From the NCBI GenBank assembly GCA_963702705.1, contig CAVPDR010000002.1, forward strand, positions 682,001 through 746,000: 64,000 nucleotides of DNA. The letters are read 5' to 3'. The DNA comes from VRUE01 sp963702705. Its GTDB lineage: Bacteria; Actinomycetota; Thermoleophilia; Solirubrobacterales; 70-9. The notes below the pieces were generated by a model, which saw nothing but the letters and a program-made list of their open reading frames with translations, searched no databases and had not been told where the DNA came from. The translations under genes were made by a program, and so were the position numbers. Positions 30,158 to 39,646 of the stretch are shown here, one piece after another. The first letter of the stretch is position 1. Each line of letters starts with the position of its first letter.

Positions 30158-30380
30158 CGGAAAATGGACCTCATTGACATCAGCTTAACCGGCGCATCCG
30201 GCACGCCTGAAATCCTCCCGCCCTTCAGGCATGAGACAAACGTTGATTAAGGGCTTGTTGGGGGCAGGGGCAAGCCGTTGCGCCCCCTTTGACCAATCAG
30301 TAGCTTGGGCGAGCCTTGTTGCACAGGGAGAAGGCAATCGTGCTGCACATTCCGGGATGTGGGGATAGAGGCGCCGTCGT

Positions 30381-33082
30381 ATGAGAAATAAGCTCGCACT
30401 GATACTGGCCCTGGCCGGCTTTGGCGTCATCACGGCGCTGGGCGTCGGCTTCGCCGGTGCCGACGGCGTCACCACCACCGAATCCCAGGAAGCGGTTGCG
30501 CCGCCCGCCACCACGCCGGCGGGCCCGGCGGTCGAACCGACGGCCTGCTCGAACGAACTAGACGACGACCACGACGGCCTCGTCGACAGCGAAGACCCGG
30601 ACTGCGCCTCGCCCGCCGATGACAGCGAGGAAACGACCCCGGCACAGGCGCCGCAGGAAGCGACCAGCAACAGCAACGTCGAAGCTCCCCGCGCGCCGGC
30701 GGCGGCGACCAAACAGGGTGACTTCAAGACCGGTGCCACGATCGCCGGCGGCAGCGCCAAGGCCCACCGCAACGAAAGCCTCGGCGACACCAGCGGCGGT
30801 GGTGGCGACAGCGGCGGCGTCACTGCGCCCAGCGCAACCGGCGGTGTCCAGCTGCAAGCGAAGGCCGGCAGCGGCGGCTCGCAGTACTCGACCGGGGGCA
30901 CCCCCACCGAAGCCAACCCGACGACGACGATCGCACCCTTCGGCCCGGCGCCGCTCGGCGTTCCCAACTTCATCATCGAATCCTTCGAGATCCCCCCCTT
31001 CCTGCTGCCGATCTACCAGGCCTGCGGGACCGAGTACGGGATTCCCTGGGAGGTGCTGGCCTCGATCAACAAGATCGAGAGCGGCTTCGGCACCAACATG
31101 GGTCCCTCCAGCGCCGGCGCAATGGGCTGGATGCAGTTCCTCCCCTCCAGCTGGGAAGCCTTCGGCCTCGACGCCAACGGCGACGGCCAGAAGGACCCCT
31201 ACAACCCGGTCGACGCGATCTGTGCCGCTGCCCACTACCTCAAGCTCAGCGGTGGCTCCAGTGACCTCTACAAAGCGATCTTCTCCTACAACCACGCCGA
31301 CTGGTACGTGCAGGAGGTACTGGCCGGTGCCCGTGCCTACGGCAAGCTGCCGCCAGATCTGGTCGGCTCGCTGACCGGCCTCACCGAGGGGGCCCACTTC
31401 CCGGTCGCCGCCGATGCCAGCTACGCCGACGACCTCTCGGCACGGGAAGCGCTGAAGCGCTCCGCCCCCGGCACCGACCAGGCCTACGGCGAAGCGGCCG
31501 AAGTGATCTCGTCCTCTCCGACCCGCCGCGGAATCAACATCTTCGCTGACCAAGGCGCGCCGGTGGTGGCGGTCAACGACGGCACGATCAAGGCGATCGG
31601 CGACTCGCCGAAGCTGGGCAGGTTCATCGTCCTCGAAGACGCCTACGGCAACCGCTACACCTACGCCGAGCTGGGCGAGATCGTCGACTCGGGCGGCGGC
31701 ATCCTCAGCGCCCACGGGGCGCAGCAGCCCGTCGTCAACACCGAGAACCTGCGGCCGCGGCTGTATGCGCTGCCGAAGCGGGCGGCCCAGGATGGGCAGG
31801 GCGGCTCCGACGCCGAAATGGGGAGCTCCGGTCAGACCCTCAAGGTAGGGTCGAGGGTTGTGGGCGGCGCCATCATCGCCCGCATCGGTGCCAGCGCCGA
31901 CGGCGTCGACCCCCACATCAACTTCTCGATCGCCCCGGCCGGCGCCGGCTCGCACCGGATCGACCCGAAGCCGATCCTCGACGGCTGGAAGTTGCTCGAA
32001 GCGACGGCGATCTACCGCGCCAACGGCAAGAGCGCCTTTGCCAACGACCTCAGCGTCAGCGGCGTGCTGCTGCTGCCCAAGGACGCGCTGGAGCAGAGGG
32101 TGCTGCACGACAAGAACCTCTCGATCTACGAATGCGGTCGCGAAGACATCGCCAGCGGAAAGATCGACCGCAGGGTGCTGGCGCTGCTCGAGTATCTGGT
32201 CTCGAAGGGCTTCCAGCTGACGATCACCTCGCTCGAGTGCGGCCACAGCGTCTACAGCTCTTCGGGCTATGTCTCCGAGCACAGCACCGGCGACGCCGTC
32301 GACATCGCCACAATCGACGGGGTTCCGGTGACCGGCCACCAGGGCCCTGGCACGCTTGCAGATGCCCTGATCAAAACGGTGCTGCGGCTGCAGGGGACGA
32401 TGCAGCCGCACCAGGTGATCTCACTCGAGGACCTGCCGGGTGAAACCAGCTTCGCCCTGCCCGACCACTACGACCACGTCCACGTCGGCTACAGCCCGGC
32501 GTTTGAAATCGAATACGTCAGCCCGTTCCTCTCAGCCAGCACCGGTCGCATCGACCAGGGTGTCGACTTCACCGGCACAGGGCCGATCGCCGCGGTCGGC
32601 GACGCCGAAATCCTCGCCACCGGGGCGCCCGGTTGGCCCGAAGGGGGGGCGTCCTCTACAAGCTGCTCAGCGGCCAGCGCGCCGGTCAGATCATCTTCGT
32701 CTACGAGGGGGTCAAGGCGACCGTCCACGCCGGCCAACACGTCTCCGCCGGCGACCAGATCGCGACCTTCGTCCCCGGCGGCTCAATCGAGATGGGCTTC
32801 GCCGACGCCAGCGGCGTGCCGCTCAGCCACGGCGAATACAACGAGGGCGAGGAAACTCAGTGGGGTCGCGAGATGGCGTCCTTCCTGACCAGCATCGGCG
32901 GCGCCAGCGGCCTCTCCGCCAGTCTCGGTCAGCTCTCGCCGGGCAAGTGGAACCGGTTGATGCAGCGCCTCGGTGAAATCGACAACCCGCAGGTGCCGAC
33001 CACGCCGTCGCAGTTCTCGGAACCCGACGGCACTGCCAAGCAGGGCAAGGGTGCCAGCGGCGGCCAGCCCGGCGGCGACTGA
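30381..33082 (+). CDS. Secreted multidomain peptidoglycan hydrolase, frame change at a G tract
   Basis: About 900 residues when the two frames are joined. Order: signal peptide (1-28); an acidic DxDxDG-type calcium-binding-like loop between cysteines; a disordered Ala/Gly/Thr linker; a lytic transglycosylase domain (about 205-310, PWEVLASINKIESGFG with the catalytic Glu, and GAMGWMQFLPSSWE); an M23-like segment ending DPHINFSI; an M15-like segment with EHSTGDAVDIA and DHVHVGY; and a second M23-like domain. The main frame breaks at seven Gs (about 32643-32650) and continues in another frame as VLYKLLSGQRAGQIIF to 33082. Probably acts on the cell wall outside the membrane. Confidence 0.8.
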
Positions 33083-33103
33083 GTTTCGAGCAGAATTGGG
33101 TCT

Positions 33104-33973
33104 TTGACCCGCCTCTTCGGATTCAGCCAGTTCGAGTTCGCCGGCACCTTGGCCGTCGCGGACGGCCGCTACGTGATCCGCAACGGCGAGATCGAGCGAG
33201 TCCTGGTGCTCGAAACCCTCGGCGCCCCACCACCGTCAAGGCGGCGACGTAGGCGCGTACGAGAGGCCGAGGCGGGTGCGGCACCGGCCAGTTTGCCGCT
33301 GAGCCGTGCCACAACGGTCCGCGCCTCTGAGCCATTCGCTGCTGAAGAGGAGGCAGCAAGCTGGCTGGAGCAGACCAGCGCCGACGAAAAAGCCGTCGAC
33401 ACGCTTATCGCCGAGGGCATCGGCCTGCTCAACCGAGCCCTTCACACCCACGCGGTCGCCAGCGGCGATCCCCACCCACAGGCGCTCACTCCAAGAGGCG
33501 CAGTCGCGGTGCGCCTCGGTTACGGCAGCGGCGAGCAGGTCGCCAGCGGCGAATTCATGGCCGCCCGCCAGGTAGACCCCGAAGCCGGCCCCGCCACCCG
33601 CCGCCAACAGCGAGCAGAAGAACTGCGCCCCCAAGAGCGCCTGGCAGCAGTGCTCGGCGGCCGCGAAAGCTTCGACGCCTGCGAGACGCTGATCCTGCGA
33701 GCCCGAGCAGACCTCGACACGGGCCGCAACCGCGAGGCCGCACTGCAACTGCGAGTAGGACTCGAGGCACTGCTGACCGAGCTGCGCGACGCACTTGCGG
33801 ATTCTGGTCACAAGGAGGACATGGCAACGCTCGAAGCCCGTCGCCACGAGGCTGGCGAGCTGGCCAATGCCGCTCTCAACGGCGACCTTGACGGAAAGAA
33901 GCTTCAAGCCCTCCGCGAACTGGTCGAGACCTGCGAGCGCATCCTGCGCCGCCGCCGCGTACTGCGCGGGTGA
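33104..33973 (+). CDS. Conserved actinobacterial protein of unknown function
   Basis: 289 residues from a TTG start, 21 bases after the hydrolase stop, so probably cotranscribed. The N-terminus (FGFSQFEFAGTLAVADGRYVIR) is a compact beta segment; a polyarginine and Ala/Glu-rich stretch follows, then a helical C-terminal half with DACETLILRARADLDTGRNREAALQLRVGLEALL. No membrane segment or enzyme motif. I recall similar proteins in related genomes but know no function. Confidence 0.65.
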   Translation: MTRLFGFSQFEFAGTLAVADGRYVIRNGEIERVLVLETLGAPPPSRRRRRRVREAEAGAAPASLPLSRATTVRASEPFAAEEEAASWLEQTSADEKAVDTLIAEGIGLLNRALHTHAVASGDPHPQALTPRGAVAVRLGYGSGEQVASGEFMAARQVDPEAGPATRRQQRAEELRPQERLAAVLGGRESFDACETLILRARADLDTGRNREAALQLRVGLEALLTELRDALADSGHKEDMATLEARRHEAGELANAALNGDLDGKKLQALRELVETCERILRRRRVLRG

Positions 33974-33976
33974 GAC

Positions 33977-34633
33977 CTACAGCCGCAGCCAACGGGCAAC
34001 TACATCGTCGAGCAGCGACTCGGCAATCTCGTGCGCCTCGACCAACTCGATTCCCTCCAGTGAGGGCACTCCAATAACTGTCAGTCCCGCCGCGCGTGCA
34101 GCGGCAACCCCGGTGGGCGAATCCTCCAGCGCCACCACAGGAGGCCCCGGCTCGACACCAAGTCGCCGACAGGCCTCGAGATAAGGATCTGGGGCCGGCT
34201 TCGGAGCCGCCACTTCGTGGGCGCTGATCACGACGTCGAAATGGTCGTCGAAGCCGACGATTTCCAGCGAGCGCCGGACGAAGAGCAGCGGTGAGTTGGA
34301 GACGAGCCCGATCGGGGTGCCGCGTTGCTTGAGGCGATGCAGCAGATCCGCTGCCCCCAGCATCGCCTCGACCCCGTGCTCGAGCTCGACGACGACCAGC
34401 TCGTTGAGCTCGTCGATCAACTCGACCCCGCGGCCGGGCTCGTTCAGCCGCCGCTCGAGGATCCCGCCGGCGACCTCGGCTGAGGTGCCGACCAGCTCAC
34501 GCTTGTGAGCAGGCGTGAACTCGACCCCCCGCCGCTCGAAGAGGTCCTGCTCGGCACGAGTCCAGACCGACTCCGTATCGAGCAGCAGGCCGTCGTTGTC
34601 GAAGACGACGGCGGCGGGCAGGGACGTCTCCAT
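33977..34633 (-). CDS. HAD-family phosphatase, beta-phosphoglucomutase-like
   Basis: 218 residues. Motif I is FDNDGLLLDTE, with the first Asp as nucleophile. The second HAD Asp is retained as the D in DNDG. Motif II is SNS within GLVSNSP, and motif III/IV are KPAPDPYLEA and ALEDSPTG. A helical cap domain lies at about 20-85. ATG at 34633 was preferred to 34645. Substrate unknown. Confidence 0.85.
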   Translation of the reverse strand: METSLPAAVVFDNDGLLLDTESVWTRAEQDLFERRGVEFTPAHKRELVGTSAEVAGGILERRLNEPGRGVELIDELNELVVVELEHGVEAMLGAADLLHRLKQRGTPIGLVSNSPLLFVRRSLEIVGFDDHFDVVISAHEVAAPKPAPDPYLEACRRLGVEPGPPVVALEDSPTGVAAARAAGLTVIGVPSLEGIELVEAHEIAESLLDDVVARWLRL

Positions 34634-34656
34634 CGCCGTGAGCATATGGTTGTCGT

Positions 34657-35106
34657 GTGCCCTTCCACGTCGAGCTCAGCAACGGCCTCAACCATGCCCG
34701 CGCCTTCAATCTCAGTCGCGAGCAGCTACTGGCGCAGGTCATCGCCCCATGGCTGGAGGATCTGACGGTCGAGCTCGGCGAACAGGAGTGGCCGCCCGCC
34801 GAGTGCGAGCTGAAGATCCTCGAGGGCCGGTATCTCGACGGCCCCGATCTCGCCTTCGGTCAGGGGTGGGGGAATGCGGAGCGCTCGGCCGAGAACGTGA
34901 CCGCAAGAGAGCTTGCCGCGGCGCCGGCCCCGCGGCAACCCGATGCCTTCCTCGTCGAGGCCGACGACCCCGCACAAGCCGTCGCCGAGCTGCTCGACGG
35001 CCAGAACGCGACCCCCGTCGCCTGGAGCGAGGCCCGCGGGCGGCGGATCGACGGCCGCGACCCGGAGGTCGCGGCCGTGATCCTCGTCGTTCAGCGGGAG
35101 ACTTAG
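34657..35106 (+). CDS. Hypothetical protein
   Basis: 149 residues from a GTG start, divergent from the HAD gene. The N-terminus MPFHVELSNGLNHARAFNLSREQL and the C-terminal AAVILVVQRET suggest a mixed alpha/beta soluble protein. No motif recognised. Its TAG overlaps the stop of the convergent universal stress gene. Confidence 0.6.
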   Translation: MPFHVELSNGLNHARAFNLSREQLLAQVIAPWLEDLTVELGEQEWPPAECELKILEGRYLDGPDLAFGQGWGNAERSAENVTARELAAAPAPRQPDAFLVEADDPAQAVAELLDGQNATPVAWSEARGRRIDGRDPEVAAVILVVQRET

Positions 35107-35819
35107 GCGGAGACCGCGGACTCCGGGTCCGCCGGACCGGCGGGCGCCGCCGGGGGGGCCGAGGCGAAGCTGACCGGCCGGCCACGGGGAACGACCAGCA
35201 CCGGGAAGCTCGCAGTCTCGACCGCGTAGTCGCTGGCTGCGCTGAGCGTCACCTTCCCGCTCGGCGACTCAGGTCGGGAGCCGACGACGAGCAGGTCGAT
35301 GTGACCGCCGCCCGCCCGCTCGGCCACCGTCGCACCGAGCGCTGTGGCCAGACTTTCCGCCGTCTGTTGAGCCGCGGGATCGCCCTCGTCGATGACGCCG
35401 ATCGTGTTGATGCTGACCGAGGGGTTGTCGCGCAAGCCGGCCGGGGCAACGGCGATCGCCGCCGGGCCGCCGAGCAACAGCTTGTGAGCGGGGATGCCGG
35501 GCTTGACCGTGCCGGGAGCCGTGCGGTACTCGGAGCCGAAGACGATCACGTCGGCGTTCTCGCGCTCGGCGAGCTCGGCGAGGCCGACGCTGGTGCCCGG
35601 GTTGACGACCACGTGGCGTGGCATGTCCGGGGCGCCGACCGATTCGGCGCCGCGCGCGAGCAGGTCCTCGGCCTCCTTCTCTTCCAGAGCGCCGCCCTGT
35701 GAGTGACGGACGTAGGCGAGCGAGAGCTCGGCACCGCTGAAGGCAAGCAGGCGGCCGAGCGCCAGCGCGTCGCGATCGTTGTCGGTGTCGTCGTAGGAAA
35801 CGATGATGCGAGTGGACAT
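35103..35819 (-). CDS. Universal stress protein family protein
   Basis: 238 residues. The N-terminal MSTRIIVSYDDTDNDRDALALGRLLAF and the DLLVVGSRPESPSGKVTLSAASDYAVETASFPVLVVPRG region (split here by function: G-2x-G-type nucleotide site then the final strand) are UspA-like. It appears to be a degenerate two-domain member. Good ribosome site AAGGAG. Divergent from the LysR gene across an AT-rich 107-base gap. Confidence 0.8.
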   Translation of the reverse strand: MSTRIIVSYDDTDNDRDALALGRLLAFSGAELSLAYVRHSQGGALEEKEAEDLLARGAESVGAPDMPRHVVVNPGTSVGLAELAERENADVIVFGSEYRTAPGTVKPGIPAHKLLLGGPAAIAVAPAGLRDNPSVSINTIGVIDEGDPAAQQTAESLATALGATVAERAGGGHIDLLVVGSRPESPSGKVTLSAASDYAVETASFPVLVVPRGRPVSFASAPPAAPAGPADPESAVSA

Positions 35820-35926
35820 CCGGATCTCCTTGCTGGGATGAGGTCGGGCTGAAGTTCGACCCGATGCTGCCACCCTCCTTCGATAACCACAACTGTTAAT
35901 ACCTATATAGTCGATAAGCTTTACTT

Positions 35927-36844
35927 ATGCTAAATGCGGCCCGCCTCAACGTGCTCCGCGAGGTCGTGAGTCGCGGCTCCTTCTCGGCCGCCGCCGATGC
36001 GCTCTCCTACTCGCAGTCAGCCGTCTCGCAGGCGATCGCAACGCTGGAGGGCGAGGTGGGCACGACGCTGATCGAGCGCGACCGGGGCGGCGTGCGGGCG
36101 ACCGCGGGGGGCGCCGCGCTGGTCACCCACGCCGAGGGCATCCTGGGCCGGATGGAAGCCGCCGAGACCGAGCTCGCCGCGATCGTGGGCGGCCGCGCCG
36201 GGCGGCTCCGCATCGCCTCCTTTCCCAGCGCCGGGGCGACACTTGTGCCGCAGGCGATCGCCGCCTTCAGCGCCGGGCACCCCGGCGTCGAGGTGACGCT
36301 CGCCGAGGGCGAGCCCGAGGAGATCGCGCCGCGCCTGCGCGGCGGCGAGTTCGACCTCGCGCTGCTCTACGAATTCGAGGGCGTCGGCGAGCGCCTCGCC
36401 GCCGGCGTCAGGCGCTTCGAGCTGCTCGACGACCCCCTCCACCTCGCCCTGCCCACCGCCCACCCGCTGGCCCGCCGGCACCGGGTCCGCCTCGAGGATC
36501 TGCGCGAAGAGTCGTGGGTGCAGACATCGGTGTCGGGGCCCTGCGCTCGCCACGTCGTCCGCTCCTGCCACGCAGCCGGGTTCGAGCCGCGGGTCTCCTT
36601 CGAGAGCGACGACTACCAGACCGTCCAGGGCCTGGTCGCGGCCGGCGTCGGCGTCAGCTTGATTCCGCAGCTGGCGCTCTCAGCCGTGCGCGGCGACATC
36701 CGCATCCGCGCCCTGCACCCAAAGAGTCCGATGCGCGTGGTCTTCGCCGCGGTGCGCCGCGGTGCGCCGGTGACGCCGGCGGTGGCGACGCTGCTCGACA
36801 CTCTGCGCGAGGTCGCTCGCTCGCACGGCTCAAACGGGCACTGA
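35927..36844 (+). CDS. LysR-family transcriptional regulator
   Basis: 305 residues with an N-terminal winged helix (about 1-60, FSAAADALSYSQSAVSQAIATLE) and a periplasmic-binding-like effector domain (about 88-300). The AT-rich divergent gap to the universal stress gene contains CTATATAG and TCGATAAGC sequences suited to promoters. LysR proteins usually control the divergent neighbour, so the stress gene is a likely target. Confidence 0.88.
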   Translation: MLNAARLNVLREVVSRGSFSAAADALSYSQSAVSQAIATLEGEVGTTLIERDRGGVRATAGGAALVTHAEGILGRMEAAETELAAIVGGRAGRLRIASFPSAGATLVPQAIAAFSAGHPGVEVTLAEGEPEEIAPRLRGGEFDLALLYEFEGVGERLAAGVRRFELLDDPLHLALPTAHPLARRHRVRLEDLREESWVQTSVSGPCARHVVRSCHAAGFEPRVSFESDDYQTVQGLVAAGVGVSLIPQLALSAVRGDIRIRALHPKSPMRVVFAAVRRGAPVTPAVATLLDTLREVARSHGSNGH

Positions 36845-36854
36845 GCCAAGAAAC

Positions 36855-36892
36855 GGAACCGCCCCCGGGGAGAGGAGGGCGGGGGCGGTTCC
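36855..36892. terminator. Bidirectional terminator between lysR-type gene and amt
   Basis: GGAACCGCCCCC and GGGGGCGGTTCC form a perfect 12-pair stem around a purine-rich loop between two convergent genes. Confidence 0.85.
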
Positions 36893-36938
36893 TGTCTCTC
36901 GTCTCCGGGCCGCCAGCCGCGCGGCCCGGCCGTCTTGG

Positions 36939-38306
36939 CTAGACGCCTCCCGCCGCCGGGGCGGCAGGGGCGGCCGCGCCAACCCCGTCGGGGTAACCGA
37001 GCGATGGCACGTCCGACGGGTAGACCTCGTGCCCGTGGACGGCGATGTCGCCGATCTCCATTTCCTCGTCGGTCATGCGCAGCGGCACGACGAGGCCGAC
37101 CAGTTTGAGCAGGATGAAAGTGCCGATCGAGGAGAACACGATCACCCAGAGCGCGGTCAGCGCCTGCCAGCCGAGCAGGTGCAGCCCGCCGCCGGAGATC
37201 GTCCCGGCGAGGGTGGTTTCCGCCATCGCGTTGTTGGCGAAGATGCCGACCAGGAGGCCACCCGCGACCCCGGCGAAGCCGTGGGTGTAGACGACGCCGA
37301 GCGTGTCGTCGACGTTGCGGAACGGCCTCACCCGGCTCAGGTAGTTGAGCGCGAAGTAGACCAGGGTGCTGGCGACGACGCCGATGATGATCGCGCCCCA
37401 GCCGTTGACGAAACCGGCGCCGGGGGTGATCGCGACGAGGCCGACGATCATGCCGTTGACGCTGCCGATCAGGCTCGGCTTGCGCCCGGTCGCGTAGTCC
37501 CACGCTACCCAGACCAGGAAGGCGACGGCGGTGCAGAGGTTGGTGTTGAGCACAGCCGCGGAGGCGATCGCACCGGCGGAGTACCAGTCACCGCCGTTGA
37601 AGCCGTTCCAGCCGAGCCAGAGCAGCCCGGCCCCGACGGCGACCATCGCCAGGTTGTTCGGTGCATCGACCTCGCGGTCGCGTTGCAGGCGCGGGCCGAT
37701 AACCCATGCCGCGACGAAGCCGGATACGCCTGCGGCGAGGTGGATCACGTAGCCACCGGAGAAGTCAATCGCACCGTGCTGGGCGAAGTAGCCACCGCCC
37801 CAGATCAGGAAGGCGTTGATCGTGTAGACGAGAACAGTCCAGAGGGCGACGAACGGGATCCAGGCTTTGAAATTGATCCGCCCGAGCACCGACCCCAGCA
37901 TCAGCAGCGGCGTGATCGCCGCGAAGACGATCTGGAAATAGGCCAGCGTCGACTGCGGGAATTCGATTTCTTCCGAGACCACCGGCAGCAGTGGTATGTG
38001 ACCGTGCCCGAGCTCGCTGGCGCTGCTCAGGATCGAGCCTGGCTGCCCCCACATGTTGGCGAAGAAGCTGCCACCGCTTGCCCCGAATATGTGCATCGGG
38101 GTTCCAAATGCCATTCTGAACGCGAACAGGCACCAGAGGATGAGCACGATCGCGAAGGCGACAAAGGCCATCATCATCGAGTTCACCGACCAGCGCTTCT
38201 GCATCACGCCGCCGTAGAGAACGACCAGCCCCGGGATGCTCATCAGGCCGACCAGGGTCGCGGCGGTGAGCTGCCATGAGTTGGCGCCTTCGCTCAACCA
38301 TTCCAT
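36939..38306 (-). CDS. amt: Ammonium transporter Amt
   Basis: 455-residue membrane protein with about 11 helices. The pore twin-histidine regions are visible as GGYVIHLAAGVSGFVAAWVIG and VVYTHGFAGVAGGLLVGI. Start is ATG 38306; the longer frame lacks similarity. The cytoplasmic tail has an HGHEVYPSD segment. No glnK lies next to it. It likely supplies ammonium to the glutamine synthetase about 4 kb away. Confidence 0.93.
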   Translation of the reverse strand: MEWLSEGANSWQLTAATLVGLMSIPGLVVLYGGVMQKRWSVNSMMMAFVAFAIVLILWCLFAFRMAFGTPMHIFGASGGSFFANMWGQPGSILSSASELGHGHIPLLPVVSEEIEFPQSTLAYFQIVFAAITPLLMLGSVLGRINFKAWIPFVALWTVLVYTINAFLIWGGGYFAQHGAIDFSGGYVIHLAAGVSGFVAAWVIGPRLQRDREVDAPNNLAMVAVGAGLLWLGWNGFNGGDWYSAGAIASAAVLNTNLCTAVAFLVWVAWDYATGRKPSLIGSVNGMIVGLVAITPGAGFVNGWGAIIIGVVASTLVYFALNYLSRVRPFRNVDDTLGVVYTHGFAGVAGGLLVGIFANNAMAETTLAGTISGGGLHLLGWQALTALWVIVFSSIGTFILLKLVGLVVPLRMTDEEMEIGDIAVHGHEVYPSDVPSLGYPDGVGAAAPAAPAAGGV

Positions 38307-38502
38307 AGATCCGGTGTTTCCTTTCTGTCTCGAGGGCTGCCGATCACGGAAACGCTGCCGCCGGCACAAAGCGCCCAATGAATTGCCGTAAGCCTGCCGC
38401 CGCCGTGCCTCCATCACCTCGTACAGCTGTCTAAAGATCGGCCCGGAAGGTTCGCCCGATTGGAGGTTGGCGCCATGACGGCAGCCGTTAATCTGGGCTG
38501 CG

Positions 38503-38850
38503 ATGCCACTCGAAGGACACTTCAAACGTGTCAACACGCCCCTGCGACGCTTGACGAAGCGGGAGCGCAACGTCGTCATGGTCGGTGTAGTGGTGACCTT
38601 CGCCGCCCTGGCGGCGCTGATTCTCGCCACCTCCGGCGCAAGCGAGCCGCCACCGGCACCCGGTTGCATTCGCGTCTCCGTCGCCGGGCGCACCGGTGCC
38701 GAGCTGATCCAGGCCTGCGGCACGGAGGCGAGGGAACTCTGCGCTCGAAGCGCCGGCCGCGACGAGCCCCAGTACCAGGCAATTGCCGCCGGCTGCGACG
38801 ATCAAAGCATCCGCCCGCCCGCCGCGCCGGCCACCCCCGGCGCGGGCTAA
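38503..38850 (+). CDS. Small single-pass membrane protein of unknown function
   Basis: 115 residues: a basic N-terminus (HFKRVNTPLRRLTKRERN), one membrane helix (about 24-43) and a Cys-containing extracytoplasmic region with CIRVSVAGRTGAELIQACG. A similar basic-helix-Cys layout occurs in related actinobacteria. Its TAA overlaps the sirtuin stop by four bases. Confidence 0.65.
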   Translation: MPLEGHFKRVNTPLRRLTKRERNVVMVGVVVTFAALAALILATSGASEPPPAPGCIRVSVAGRTGAELIQACGTEARELCARSAGRDEPQYQAIAAGCDDQSIRPPAAPATPGAG

Positions 38851-39611
38851 CCGAGCGCAGCGAGCAGCGCCCTCAGCTCCGCGTCTACCTCGCCTTCGAG
38901 CTTCACCGCGGCATCGCCGTCATAGGGCGTCGGGCCCTTGGTGACGATCGCGAGCTTGCCACCCCGCTCGAGCGTCACCGTCGGCAGGCCGGCAACCGGG
39001 TAAACGGCCAGCGACGAGCCGACGCAGATCAGCAGCTCGGCCCCTTCGGCCAGCTCCTGGGCGCTCGCGATCGCCCGCTCGGGCAGCATCTCGCCGAAGA
39101 GCACGACGTCGGGCTTGACCGGACCGCCGCAACCGGCGCAGAGAGCGACGCCATCGGCGTCGAAGAGCGCGTCCATCTCGTCGAGGCCGTACGAAGCACC
39201 GCAGTGGCGGCAGGAAGAGGTCTCGATCGAGCCGTGGACCTCGACCACGTTGCGCGAGCCGGCGGCGCCGTGCAGACGATCGATGTTCTGGGTGATCACA
39301 CCGTCGATCAGCCCGCCCCGTTCGAGCTCGGCGAGCGCCTCGTGCGCGGCGTTGGGCCGCTTGTCCCCCAGCGATTCGAAGCGCGGCCGATAGTAGGACC
39401 AGAAGCGCGCCGGATCGCGTTCGAAGACGTCGATGTGGGCAACCTCCATCGGGTCGACCTTGGCCCAGAGGCCGGTCTCAGGGGTGCGGAAGTCGGGGAT
39501 CCCGGATGGAACCGAGACCCCGGCTCCGGTCAGCACGGCGGTAGAGCGCGACCCCCGGACCAGCTCCGCCAACCGCACCACCTCCGCCGACGGGCCTAAA
39601 ACAGCACACAT
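38847..39611 (-). CDS. NAD-dependent protein deacylase, sirtuin family
   Basis: 254 residues. Motifs: GAGVSVPSGIPDFR (NAD binding, about 38), TQNIDRLH, catalytic HG in EVHGSIE, a Cys4 zinc ribbon (CRHCG...CAGCGG), and GSSLAVYPVAGLP. It removes acyl groups from lysines using NAD. The ATG start at 39611 lies within a family 3 palindrome; a GTG about ten codons downstream is an alternative. Confidence 0.92.
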   Translation of the reverse strand: MCAVLGPSAEVVRLAELVRGSRSTAVLTGAGVSVPSGIPDFRTPETGLWAKVDPMEVAHIDVFERDPARFWSYYRPRFESLGDKRPNAAHEALAELERGGLIDGVITQNIDRLHGAAGSRNVVEVHGSIETSSCRHCGASYGLDEMDALFDADGVALCAGCGGPVKPDVVLFGEMLPERAIASAQELAEGAELLICVGSSLAVYPVAGLPTVTLERGGKLAIVTKGPTPYDGDAAVKLEGEVDAELRALLAALG

Positions 39612-39633
39612 AGGCGTGTTTTAGGTCCCTCGG
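39587..39633. repeat. Dispersed palindrome, family 3, copy 2
   Basis: Arms CCGACGGGCCTAAAACA and TGTTTTAGGTCCCTCGG around a short loop; conserved positions match 26811-26858. It lies 13 bases after the stop of the dehydrogenase/hydratase gene and provides the apparent start of the sirtuin gene. Confidence 0.82.
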
Positions 39634-39646
39634 CGTTGGTTGTCGG

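Noticed and set aside
30158..30380. c-di-AMP (ydaO-type) riboswitch before the cell-wall hydrolase
   Set aside because: There is a GGGGGC/GCCCCC hairpin followed by TTT, and such riboswitches often precede wall hydrolases, but I could not match the conserved core elements.
33104..33973. Treating the gene after the hydrolase as the hydrolase's continuation
   Set aside because: The hydrolase frame has its own stop at 33082 and the next gene starts in a separate frame with unrelated composition.
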